DNA from: Tachypleus tridentatus
Lineage: Eukaryota > Arthropoda > Merostomata > Xiphosura > Limulidae
Direction of reading: 5' to 3'
NCBI RefSeq assembly: GCF_004210375.1
Contig: NC_134830.1
Coordinates: forward strand, 47,001,094 to 47,065,093
DNA: 64,000 nt
The notes below the pieces were generated by a model that was not told the origin of the DNA, did not search any database, and saw only the letters and a program-made list of their open reading frames with translations. The position numbers and the translations under genes were made by a program. Below are positions 51,301-58,799 of this stretch, one piece after another (the first letter of the stretch is position 1; every line of letters starts with the position of its first letter).

Positions 51301-51841
51301 TCCATTGGGATTTTGCTGGCACAACTGGATGATCCTAAGATGGATTAAAAATTTAAAAGTTTCACTAATACTCTTAATGAATAAAACTCCCTATGTTAAC
51401 AACTGCCAAATAACTTATTACAAATTCATACTAACAAATGTATTAATTTTAAATCTTTTAACTTTCACTACCATCCTGAGAACAATAAAACCACTTTGAG
51501 CACTTTTATATTTCATTATGTAGAAGAAAATATTTATTATTTTCTGCATGATTTAATATGTAGGATAATGTGGCAAGTGTACTGATATCCTGGCACAAAT
51601 GATCATGAAATTTCTTTAAAAGTAAAACACCAAATGTTCTCTAAGTGCTTCTTCATTTCTTACTCTAATTGTACTTAACCTTATTAACAGTTAATTAGTA
51701 AGATATGAATCATAGCCAAGAGAAATTATAATTATAATAAACATATTTAATATAGTCATGATTTTGAATAAAACTGTAACCCTCCTACCGTGTTTCCAAG
51801 TCAATTTCTGCCACAGAAACTTCTTTTCCACTTGCACTCAT
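36274..51841 (-). CDS. POLR3F: DNA-directed RNA polymerase III subunit RPC6 (RPC34), complete, nine coding exons
   Basis: RPC6/RPC34 is the winged-helix subunit of the RPC3-RPC6-RPC7 heterotrimer that helps Pol III open promoters of tRNA, 5S rRNA and other small-RNA genes in the nucleus. Exons are 51841-51789, 51334-51217, 46591-46524, 43581-43514, 43360-43248, 39402-39259, 38621-38514, 36813-36625 and 36351-36274. They sum to 939 nt, 312 residues plus TGA; human RPC6 is 316. Three winged-helix regions cover roughly residues 18-80, 85-150 and 150-260. The C-terminus keeps four cysteines (283, 286, 292, 303) with the spacing of the human 4Fe-4S ligands. All borders are GT/AG and phases close exactly. 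Introns range from about 150 bp to 4.9 kb and host Tc1, SINE, PLE and long-TIR elements. The 5'UTR probably continues upstream through an intron, since an acceptor-like TTACAG precedes the ATG by 15 nt. Confidence 0.97.
36625..36813 (-). CDS. POLR3F: POLR3F coding exon 8
   Basis: 189 nt from [20 protein letters not shown] to [10 protein letters not shown]. Carries the first two Fe-S ligand cysteines. The donor is GTGAGT. Confidence 0.97.
37560..37685 (-). mobile_element. tRNA-derived SINE (family C)
   Basis: On the minus strand: TGGCACAGTGGTATGTCTGC (A box), ACCGGGTTTTCATACTC (B box), then GGGCAGAGCACAGATAGCCT and AGCTTTGTGCTTAATTCC. The body end resembles families A and B but the head differs. 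It is in POLR3F intron 7. Confidence 0.8.
38514..38621 (-). CDS. POLR3F: POLR3F coding exon 7 (winged helix 3)
   Basis: 108 nt starting [20 protein letters not shown] and ending [11 protein letters not shown] at donor GTATCT. Aligns with human ETARESKQNP...ELGISK. Confidence 0.95.
39259..39402 (-). CDS. POLR3F: POLR3F coding exon 6
   Basis: 144 nt, phase 0 at both ends. Includes [20 protein letters not shown] and [20 protein letters not shown], the most conserved block of RPC6. The donor is GTGTGT. Confidence 0.97.
39880..40055. repeat. Possible short hAT-like repeat
   Basis: GGACAGATCCAGCCAAACCA near the left and CAGCTGGTCCT near the right are weakly inverted, with 'tgcatttgcacagggtac' and 'tgtacagggcact' inside. 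I cannot fix the termini. Confidence 0.3.
41174..41207. repeat. (CT)n(GT)n microsatellite
   Basis: CT dinucleotides followed by GT dinucleotides in POLR3F intron 5. Confidence 0.9.
41822..42094 (-). mobile_element. tRNA-derived SINE (family A), full length, with perfect 12-bp target duplication
   Basis: Flanked by gattcataagag at 41810-41821 and 42095-42106. On the minus strand the head is GGCCCGGCATGGCCAAGCGT then a B box GGGTTCGCATCCCC. The body has CGTGGGGGCGTTATAATGTG and the tail ends CGAAATTCAAAAACAAAA. About 273 bp. The anticodon-loop position reads CGT in this family, hinting at a tRNA-Thr-like ancestor (tentative). CpGs remain, so the insertion is young. Confidence 0.92.
42519..42590 (+). 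repeat. Penelope-like element tail
   Basis: CACAATGATCGAAACGTTGT, then TCACTCCTCTATTGGTGC and CCATACCAGCC; same block order as at 42733 and 8879. The stem before the core is partly lost. Confidence 0.7.
42733..42813 (+). repeat. Penelope-like element tail with hammerhead-like core
   Basis: CCTGACGATGATCAAAGAAG, then GTCAAAACGTTG (42739-42770), then TTGCTCCTCTACTGGTAC and CCCATACCAACC. Confidence 0.75.
43248..43360 (-). CDS. POLR3F: POLR3F coding exon 5 (winged helix 2)
   Basis: 113 nt, in at phase 1 and out at phase 0. Includes [20 protein letters not shown], then [11 protein letters not shown], which runs into ASKKKVYML of the next exon as in human. Confidence 0.95.
43514..43581 (-). CDS. 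POLR3F: POLR3F coding exon 4
   Basis: 68 nt encoding [20 protein letters not shown] and NK. The acceptor is TTAACAG and the donor GTGGTT. Near-identical to the human stretch ending [11 protein letters not shown]. Confidence 0.94.
43722..43975 (-). repeat. Diverged SINE (family A)
   Basis: GAATTTCATATAAATCTACT, CGAGGGTTACCTGTAACAGC, CACTGTAATGTCCTCACAGC and a degenerate tRNA-like end before GCTAGGTC match the 41822 copy in order. It ends about 15 bp before the Tc1 element and shows no clean duplication. Confidence 0.75.
43992..45574 (+). mobile_element. Tc1-family DNA transposon, near full length, inactive
   Basis: TA flanks both ends (43990-43991, 45575-45576). Inverted repeats of about 210 bp (43992-44203 and 45365-45574) begin CACTGCTGGCCAAAATCTT on the left and CACTGGTGGCCAAAATCTT on the inverted right. 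Inner ends carry a second conserved block (CTAGCTGGTCAAAAGTTTAA). Inside is a broken Tc1 transposase in plus orientation. Inserted in POLR3F intron 3, opposite to the gene. Confidence 0.95.
44317..45316 (+). pseudogene. Tc1 transposase, DD34E, disrupted
   Basis: Cut-and-paste transposase. The N-terminal frame (44317-44469, 50 codons) is a helix-turn-helix: [20 protein letters not shown] then [20 protein letters not shown], ending in a stop. The middle (44470-44740) is frameshifted with several stops, but [13 protein letters not shown]-like and LTDENAAEE-like stretches are readable. The catalytic part (44744-45316) has [14 protein letters not shown] (first Asp), [19 protein letters not shown] (second Asp) and [10 protein letters not shown] (Glu), with 34 residues between the second Asp and the Glu. 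All three catalytic residues are kept, but the protein cannot be made as one chain. Full-length Tc1 transposases are about 340 residues. Confidence 0.93.
45939..46112. repeat. Palindrome of two head-to-head Penelope-like tails
   Basis: The left arm (GCAAAAACGGCTCATTTGGG, TTGAGAAAATATTTTACATA, GAAGAGCGAACAACGTTTCG, ACCTTC) is mirrored by the right arm (GAAGGTCGAAACGTTGTTCG, CTCTTCTACATAAAATATTT, TCTCAACCCAAACGAACCGT, TTCTGC). Arms are about 75 bp and over 90% complementary, with an 18-bp spacer near 46010-46025. The same core identifies the PLE tails at 8879 and 42733. It is in POLR3F intron 3. Confidence 0.85.
46524..46591 (-). CDS. POLR3F: POLR3F coding exon 3
   Basis: 68 nt encoding [20 protein letters not shown] and SS, ending in phase 2 at donor GTAAGT. 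Matches the end of winged helix 1 (LLYR.K). Confidence 0.91.
46893..50338. mobile_element. Unclassified 3.45-kb element with about 155-bp terminal inverted repeats
   Basis: The left end (46893-47050: GAGCTATTCTTGTTCAGTGC, TTTTGCATGCCACAAGCCTT, TCACATCATTGAACT, TTATCATGC) matches the inverted right end (about 50185-50338: TAGCTATTCCTGTTCAACTG, TTTTGCATGCCATAAGCCTT, TCACATGGTTCAACT, TTATCATGC) in the same order over about 155 bp. The interior is purine-rich, unlike the surrounding intron, and has no ORF over 95 codons or recognisable domain. A PLE tail (48685-48800) lies inside. Long TIRs without coding capacity suggest a non-autonomous Mutator-like or other foldback element, but the target duplication is unclear (possibly ataca). 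It fills most of POLR3F intron 2. Confidence 0.75.
48685..48800 (-). repeat. Penelope-like element tail
   Basis: Reads AAAAATGTATTCTCAAGATG, GCACTTTAATTAAAGTACAG, AACAACGTTTAGAGCTTCTT then AGGTTATCTTCAGGTT: the tail in minus orientation, nested inside the long-TIR element. Confidence 0.7.
51217..51334 (-). CDS. POLR3F: POLR3F coding exon 2 (winged helix 1)
   Basis: 118 nt encoding [20 protein letters not shown] through [11 protein letters not shown]. The donor is GTTAGC, placed so that NRLLSQ joins DRLEVL without a gap relative to the family. Confidence 0.93.
51789..51841 (-). CDS. POLR3F: POLR3F coding exon 1
   Basis: ATG start, encodes [17 protein letters not shown] and two bases of the next Arg codon. 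The donor is GTAGGA. It is completed by G at the start of exon 2 (ETR/IIQLC, compare human ENR/IIELC). Confidence 0.93.
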
Positions 51842-52181
51842 ATTGTTTTTAACCTGTAATCAAAATATATTCTATAAATTCCTTTTTACAATGACACTTC
51901 CAGTCACTGATAAAAGTTTGATTTTTTTTTTCAGGGCATCTCAATTCCATGCAGATGGCTGTACCTGTACATGGGTACCTCAGGTAAATTCTCCAAGGAT
52001 GAGAACATTATTTTACCAGAGTATGCAGATCCAGTACCTTAAGTAATTCAGTATTAAACTGCATTTTAAAACTTAAAAATGAAAAAAATAAAATTCAACA
52101 TACTTCATACATCACATTGTGAAATATTTTTTTTAACAATCTTGGTACACTGTATACTAATACACAGTTGCTTTGCTTTTT

Positions 52182-52304
52182 GCCCCTCGCTAGTGCAGCA
52201 GTAAGTCTACAGATTTACACAATGCTAAAATTAGGGGTTTGATTCCCCTCAGTGAGCTCAGCAGATAGTCGAATGTGGCTTTGCTATAAGAAAACACACA
52301 CACT
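52182..52304 (+). mobile_element. tRNA-derived SINE (family B) with 8-bp target duplication
   Basis: CCCCTCGCTAGTGCAGCAGT starts the head. B box AGGGGTTTGATTCCCC is followed by CTCAGCAGATAGTCGAATGT and GGCTTTGCTATAAGAAAACA. The direct repeat tgcttttt is at 52174-52181 and 52305-52312. Confidence 0.85.
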
Positions 52305-52609
52305 CTGCTTTTTAAAGAAATATTTTTCCCAGAAATGTTTATGGTTCAAATTTATTTTTCATAACTCATGAAATTAGCTGTTTAGCAAACATAATTTGGT
52401 TAAACTTTTTTTTTTAATTAAAACTAGCAATTCATTATTTCCTGGAACTACCTGTATGTAACACCAAATGAGAGGTCTGAACATAACCTACAGAAAAAAA
52501 AAAAAAAGGACCATTTAATCCTTTGATGATGTCCTTTCACACACCCCTGGGAAAAGTAAAAATTTAAACTTACACTTAAATTTCTAGGAAATAACCAATT
52601 CCTTTCTTA

Positions 52610-53600
52610 AACTATGGTAATATGCTGGCCACCACTACTGCCACAAGCAACTCCTTCCATAAGTCAACCACCTTATAAAAAAATAAAAATGTTTTAACAG
52701 AAGTACAGCCTATTTTTTTTTCAAATCTTAAGCTTTTGTCTTCTCTGTCCACCATACAGTTTTATAAACTACAAAGCTTTTAACTTTCTTTTATTAAGAT
52801 AGAATAAGTTAAGAGATCTTAACCTATCCTTAAAAGACAACCCTTCCATTCAGTACTCCTAGTATACCTGCTGTGAAACCTTAACAAAAAAAAGTTGCAA
52901 CTTTTTATGAATAAGGAGACCAAAATTAAAAAGTATTCCACTCAAGGTTTAACTAAGGATTTGTAAAAATAAATAAATTGCTTTTTACATGCAATACACT
53001 TCTCTGCAACTCATAACATTTTATTAGCTTTATTTCTAGCAATAAAGTAGTACTACTTCAGTCGAATGACTTATTCATCACTGAGATCAAAACTGTTTTC
53101 TTCCATCAACTATGTGGGTTCTCATCTATATGAGAAATGTAATTCAATTGTATTACTTTCCATTTTTTTATAATTATTTCTTATTTTCCAAGTACTCATT
53201 CACTTTACCATTTCATTCCACAATATTTTAACATCCTCATTCTATTTATCAATTTATTCTGCAATACCTGAACATCCTAAATCCAATATCCCAGTGTCGT
53301 CAAAATATTTAAAATACCCAAAAGTTTAATATTTATGTCGTTGTGAATATCATTAAGTCTAAATATGAAGAAATAAAGGTTTAAACACTGAATCTTGAGA
53401 TTACCCAACTGGTAACATCATCCAGTTTGACCAGACTCAGTTAATAACATTTTGTTTTCTATCATTCTACCACCCTAATATACAATTAACTACTCTTCCA
53501 CAGACCTACCTGATGCATTGTTTCTAAAATGCTTTTTGCCAATCTAAATCCACCAAATTCATACCATCCTTTGTCCAAATAACCAGTAATGTTCATGAAG
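52610..53600 (-). pseudogene. Non-LTR retrotransposon reverse transcriptase relic
   Basis: On the minus strand, LDWQKAF (about 53550-53527; family LDLSKAFD), a GW.NDRKQNV block near 53460, a DDVTSWV-like remnant of VTSGV near 53420, FWSP (about 52930-52918) and a final block resembling RLRSLNLF near 52820 occur in the normal order of a CR1/Jockey-type polymerase. Stops and frameshifts throughout. Fragments possibly of the same element continue at 54360-54530. Confidence 0.65.
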
Positions 53601-55319
53601 AAGATAATAGAATAGTAAAGCAAAATGTGGTTTTAATTTATGATATTTCTCTAAATTATTTTGTAAAAGTTCTTTTATTAGACTAGAAATTTTCCCACTA
53701 CAGAAGACTAAAGGCCTATAATTTCCAAGTCATCTCTTCACACCCCATTTAAAAATAAAATAACATGACTCAAACCTCAAGCATATGCCCACAGTACATT
53801 GACCAAACAAAAAATGTTTGATCTCATTTAAAGCTATGGAAAAACCACACCTGACACTGAAGCTTTATTTTTAATCTTTCAATTTTCCTACTTATTGTCA
53901 AGGCATTGATTAATACTTATATGACTCAAGCAAACTCTAATATTTCCCACACAATTCTCAGAATCAAGCACACTACAAGTAATTTTCTTACATAAAACAA
54001 AAGAGAACATTTACAAGCTAAACCATTTTATCGTCTTAATTAAAATTTCTGTGATATCAATTTCAACATCTCCTTCACCTAAAACATACTTATTAATTTT
54101 AATGTTATTAACCAGCTATATTTCATAAATCCTTTTAGATTTCTCAATTTGTTTTCAATCAAATCCCTAGCCTTCCTATAGTTCTGTAAATATTCTAACC
54201 TAGCAATCAACTTTAACTTGTGTCATTTATTGTCAGTTTTCTTCATGTGATTAGTTTACCAATTAAATATAATAATCTTATAAACAAGTAATATTATTAA
54301 GGATAACAAGGAACTTGTTGGTCCATCGATGTTATTCCATCCACAAAAACAAAACAAACTCAAAATTAGCACTTGTAAGTTAAATATTTATCAAGTCTTC
54401 CCTTGAATTTTCTGCTTCCACCATATCTGAAGACAACCCATTTGGAAGACCAACCACCCTCTCAGAAAAATAAAACCTTATCTGAAAATGATTCTTTCCC
54501 TGCCAAAATTTATATGCAAATCTCTTTGTTCTATTCTTTTAACCATTAAGTATGAAAAACAATTGATGGGTGCAATAATCAAAAACAGTAATAACTGGAA
54601 ACAACAATTTTAATTAGCTAATTATTTATGAGTTGTGACACAATTAAACTGAACTTTGAATTAATCAAAAATAAGAGAAATCATAATGACAATATTTCAA
54701 TGCTTTGGAAAGTTACAATAAATAAAACAGGTAATTTTAAATTAACTGACTTTCTCATTACTAACCTGTTTAACCATAGTTTTGAGTGATTTACACAACA
54801 CTATTTCATATTATCTATGCTTTAAGCAATCAAGTACAGACACCAGAAGCACTTCCACAAGGTACCCAAAAGTATTCTGTTGAATTTTTCACGATAAAAT
54901 AAAATCAACATTAAAAAATAACAAACATTCTTTTTCCTTGAAGTTCCCATGCCATGCTATCTTGTAGTCTATAAAGTGCATAATTCTTTTTGTGATTTAT
55001 GGTATGTGCACATTTTACAGACATCATAACAACAGAAACTGCAATATTAAGCATCATTTATGCTATGTAATTTTTCGTGTCAACTGACTGACTGACATAA
55101 CATTACAGGTGACCAATAATTCAAGCAGTTTTTGAACCCCTTTTGGAGAAATTAATCAAGATCTACTTAACAGCTCTACTTTAAAGTTTTCCAGTCAAAT
55201 AATAGAGCCATACTCTCTCTAAAAGATATCTGACACTATGAAATAATTTCTAACCAGAAACTGAATTATTTTGATAATTCACTAATAAATCTGAGGAACA
55301 ACTCCACAGTGCAACATAA
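53601..55319. other. AT-rich non-coding stretch upstream of POLR3F
   Basis: Antisense traces of a LINE-like sequence occur at 54360-54530 (CTGAAGACAACCCATTTGGA and following). Otherwise I see no gene or clear element. Confidence 0.4.
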
Positions 55320-55830
55320 AAAATATATATATCTTGGCACATTAATTAGGCCTAAAGTTTTTTTTTCTCACCCTAGAAGGAATACCGATTTATTGGAATA
55401 TGATAAGAGGATGGTTGCTAGGATGATTCTGGAATTAAATGGTTATTTTACATGGATAATTTAAGATCTCTTTATTCTTTAAAAAAAAAAAAAAGAGTAA
55501 AAGATTTTTTGTGTAATCAAAAAGATAAAGGACTTGGACATCTTCAATTCACGCTATATTTTATAAACAATAGCATAAGAGGATAGAAACTTAAGATTTG
55601 ATATAGACAGAATGGACAACAGTTACATGTTTTATTTATTTTTTTTAACTGGGTAATTGACCAATGGAATAACTTCAATAAGTTACCATTTATTTATATT
55701 GGTGGAAGTTGCTACTTGTCAATTAAATTTAAAGGGTTTAAAAGGAAAATCTATAATTCAAGAAGAATAAATGATAGGTTTAAGTGTGTGTGTAGTCTTT
55801 GAAGACCAAATGGTCTTTCGTTGTTCATGT
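55320..55830 (+). pseudogene. Non-LTR retrotransposon 3' end relic
   Basis: Plus-strand frames read LLEYDKRMVARMILELNG (family L.K.QRRATRMI.EL), DLRSLYSL, and later DQWNNFNKLPFIYIGG then NSRRINDRF (family WNSLP...VNSFK..LD.F), the normal end of CR1/Jockey-type polymerases. The tail has GACCAAATGGTCTTTCGTTG, shared in part with 23444. An A-run near 55480 broke the frame. Confidence 0.6.
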
Positions 55831-55877
55831 TATCCTACTTATAATTCATATTAACAATCACCAAATCTAATTTAGTA

Positions 55878-55990
55878 AAAATGTATTCTCAAAACAATTA
55901 TTCTGTACTTTATTTTAATTAAAGTGTTAATACTCATACTAATCGTTTTGAAAATACATTCTTCCTTCAAGTACGTTTCTCGTAATAACA
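55878..55990 (+). repeat. Penelope-like element tail
   Basis: TATTCTGTACTTTATTTTAA, TTAAAGTGTTAATACTCATA, AAAATACATTCTTCCTTCAA and GTACGTTTCTCGTAATAAC follow the tail order seen at 29530-29620. Confidence 0.6.
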
Positions 55991-56209
55991 GTAATTAAGT
56001 ACCACTTTCAACTATTCCCATTGCATTAGCTTTTTCTATTTTCATTTTGAACAGGTGTAGTTCCTTGAATTACATTCATCCATTTTGTACTGACGCTGTA
56101 CTAACAGTAACATCAAAATTATACTACTTATCTTACCTATAAACTTAGCACTTATTACTTAATTTACTATGCACTCCGTTTTTTTTTATCCTATCAGAGT
56201 ATTTAAAGC

Positions 56210-56786
56210 TCCTTCATCAATGAAAAACGTAATTTAAATTCAACGCAAAAGCCGTTTCTTCACGATGTCTTGACCGTTCCACGACGTGGGGGTATTTGTA
56301 GTTGAATCAAATGCTTTTAACTTCAAAAGTTAAATTCGCTAACAATTGTAATACTAATAGCATTAAATTAGTGATTATTGTGCTCCAGGTTTAGGAAATT
56401 ATAACTATAGCATGAGTAATAATATTAATAACGCAACTGACAAGTAACATAATAATTTAGTTCAACAGACTACGTAAATCTTATTTGTATTATCTCTCAA
56501 AATATGTTTTATTATCGTTTCGTTTATATAATATTACGCGCAATTACTAAAACCCAAATAAAAACTGCATGAAAATAAATTAACGTTCTCCTCCTCTCAA
56601 GTTCAAACTTATTGTTTTTCAAGCAAAATGGCTCTCTAAATTTTAAAATTAAATACGACATAATGTGTCGGAAAATAACATTACCTAAAAATAAAATTAG
56701 GAAGCTTTCAAGCAAAATCGCAAATATTTTAAACCTTAGTATTCATTAGATTAGATCTTTTTACATTATTTATTGCATTTAATGTA
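56210..56786. promoter_or_regulatory. CpG-bearing candidate promoter region for POLR3F and/or a plus-strand gene
   Basis: CpG density rises here (for example CCACGACGTGGG, a near-palindrome at 56281-56292) relative to flanking kilobases. Position 4-5 kb upstream of the POLR3F ATG fits a 5'UTR exon spliced over an intron. The region 58130-58340 on the other side of the mariner is also CpG-bearing. No transcript evidence; inference only. Confidence 0.25.
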
Positions 56787-56940
56787 TTAAGTTGTCCAGA
56801 AATAAATTTCGAAATTCTCATGATGGCATTCAGAAGCTGAATACAGAGTAACTTATTGTTGGTTTTGTCGCTTACAATGTGTCTTAAATGCCTACTGTTT
56901 CAGCTCTACTCATAGTAAGTTATGCAACCCCCAAAACAGC

Positions 56941-57840
56941 ATGGATAAGAAGGACTTTCGTCTTATTTTCCTCTACGACTTCAAACTTTAACGAAAAACT
57001 ACCGAAACTACAAGAAACATCAAGCAGGCATTCGGTCACGGATCTGTTCCCGAATGTCAGGTCAACGTTGGTTCCAAAAGTTTCGATATGGAGATGAAAG
57101 TCTTGAAGACCACGAAGGTCATGGAAGGAAGCCATCCTTAGATGAAAACACATTAAGGGAAGCAGTTGAGACAGACTCTCGCACAACAGTACTTGAGCTT
57201 GCAGAAAAGCTAGGCACAAGCAAATCAAGCATTGCCAACCACCTGAGTGCGATTGGAAAGACGAAAAAGTTGGATAAGTGGGTACCACATGAGCTGACTG
57301 CAGATCGACAAAATCTGCGTTATGAGGCTTGTCAAGGATGACGCTCCAAAAATTGAACGAAATGGGAATCGAGGTTCTGCTTCATCCACCTTGTTTCCCA
57401 GACATTTTCCCTACGGATTTTTATTTCTCAAGCACTTTCACAACTTTTTGAACAATAAACGTTTTCAACATCAGGCGGCTTCAGAACAGGCCGGCTGCAA
57501 AAGAAGCGCCCGGCATGGCCAGGTGGATTAAGGCGTTCGACTCGTAATCTGAGGGTTGCTGGTTCGAATCCCCATTGCACTAAACATGCTCGCCCTTTCA
57601 GCCGTGGGGGCGTTATAATGTGACAGTCAATCCCGCTATTCGTTGGTAAAAGAGTAGCCCAAGAGTTGGGGGTGGGTGGTGATGACTAGCTGCCTTCCCT
57701 TTTGAATTAGGGACAGCTAGCGCAGATAGCCGTCGAGGAGCTTTGCGCAAAATTTAAAAAAAAAGCAGAAGAAGCTCTCAGGGAATTCATTGACCATAGA
57801 AACTGATTTATACAGTAGGGGCATAAACAGCATCGCTACA
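56941..57840 (+). pseudogene. Mariner transposase remnant (SETMAR/Hsmar1-like)
   Basis: Starts MDKKDFRLIFLYDFKL and then a stop at codon 17. After a frameshift, 57054-57341 has WFQKFRYGDESLEDHEGHGR, a second helix-turn-helix (TTVLELAEKLGTSKSSIANH) and KKLDKWVPHELTADRQNLRY, with the WVPHEL mariner signature. The next stretch jumps to TLQKLNEMGIEVLLHPPC and FPDIFPTDFYF, the region of the third catalytic Asp (DD34D). So the first two catalytic aspartates were deleted. The reading frame is then interrupted by the SINE; EALREFIDHRN resumes at about 57770. Confidence 0.92.
57508..57764 (+). mobile_element. tRNA-derived SINE (family A) inside the mariner
   Basis: Head GCCCGGCATGGCCAGGTGGA, B box GGTTCGAATCCCC, body GCCGTGGGGGCGTTATAATG and tail CTTTGCGCAAAATTTAAAAA. 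Direct repeats gcaaaagaagc (57497-57507) and gcagaagaagc (57765-57775) differ at one base. CpGs are still present, so it is fairly young. Confidence 0.93.
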
Positions 57841-58592
57841 CGTTAGCAAAAGTGTGTTGAAGCAAATGGTGCTTAGTTTGATTAAAGCATTTTTTACAGC
57901 TCTGGTTTATTCTTTTCGAAACTTCGCAGTTAAAAAACAACATTTATTTCTGGACAACCTAATATTTCAAGTTGCTCTTGTTGATTCACAATATTTTTCT
58001 TGAATTTGAATATCAATTACATATTTAAAATGGAATGAGAAGAAAAGAAATATTTTATTATTTTATAATGCCGCTTAAATGAGCAAAGGCAAAATAGTCT
58101 CTGAAAAATAAATTATTAAAAAGCTCAGATGGCAGCACCGTATGATCGTGAAAACAGCCATAATCTTAGTTCGAAAGTTTGTTGTTTATTCTTGTAGTGC
58201 AAATCTGATTTCATCAGCAAATGAAATGTTGTTATATTTCTATAAATAAGTAAGTGTTTTTTAAAAGTACTTTTGTAAGTTTTACAACTGTTTTTAATTT
58301 GTTTTTAGTGAAAAACGTGCACGTGAGGTTGTTAGAAAGTGCAGACAAATTAAGTTAAGGTTACTACATTGAGTCACCAAGAATTTGTTAAACTTAGACT
58401 AAAGACAAACAGATAAAGTTTAGAGTAAAGCATAAAGGATAAAGTCAAATGTAATATACTGTGGGTTTAAGCAGAAAAATAAATGAAACATTTACTAGTC
58501 GAAACATTAAGAAATCGAAAGTAGCTTAAAAGTTTGAAGAAATAGGTGTATACAACTAACAACAAGGTTAAACAATAAAGAATTTTTTAATT

Positions 58593-58796
58593 GTGTGGCT
58601 CCCTCCGAAGGCAGAGTTTTTGTGGAACTGGCATGCTGAGTTTTTAAACGTTTCAAGTTGTATGTTTGTACAAGAAAAAGTAACACTAAGAATATTCTTG
58701 TATCTGAGTATTGTAACCTTGGGTTATGGTCTGTTTGTTTTGAGAAAGAGAGGAAATCAGGAAATATTTAAACAATCGATGAAAAACAGTAATCAG
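58593..58796 (+). CDS. Possible first coding exon of a small single-pass membrane protein
   Basis: Open from ATG for 68 codons to a consensus donor (CAG/GTAATA) in phase 0. After a first half without domain features comes a hydrophobic stretch (LRIFLYLSIVTLGYGLFVL) and then a basic segment RKRGNQEIFKQSMKNSNQ. An inner Met before FVQEK would give a shorter protein beginning just ahead of the membrane span. The layout loosely recalls small mitochondrial proteins such as CEBPZOS, but I could not find a following exon that confirms it. CpG-bearing sequence and exon-like segments between 58130 and 58340 could be its 5'UTR. It may also be a chance ORF. Confidence 0.3.
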
Positions 58797-58799
58797 GTA

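Larger units (their letters stand above)
56787..57962 (+). mobile_element. Mariner transposon, internally deleted and split by a SINE
   Basis: Flanked by TA (56785-56786, 57963-57964). Ends are TTAAGTTGTCCAGAAATAAA on the left and TTAGGTTGTCCAGAAATAAA on the inverted right, as in mariner elements of the Hsmar1/SETMAR type. Without the SINE it is about 910 bp, short of the usual 1.3 kb, because the middle of the transposase gene is missing. Confidence 0.93.

Noticed and set aside
56920-57288. 122-codon minus-strand ORF
   Set aside because: Antisense shadow of the mariner transposase.
57508-57580. Possible genuine tRNA gene
   Set aside because: Continues into a conserved non-tRNA body, has target duplications and lies inside a mariner, so it is a SINE head.
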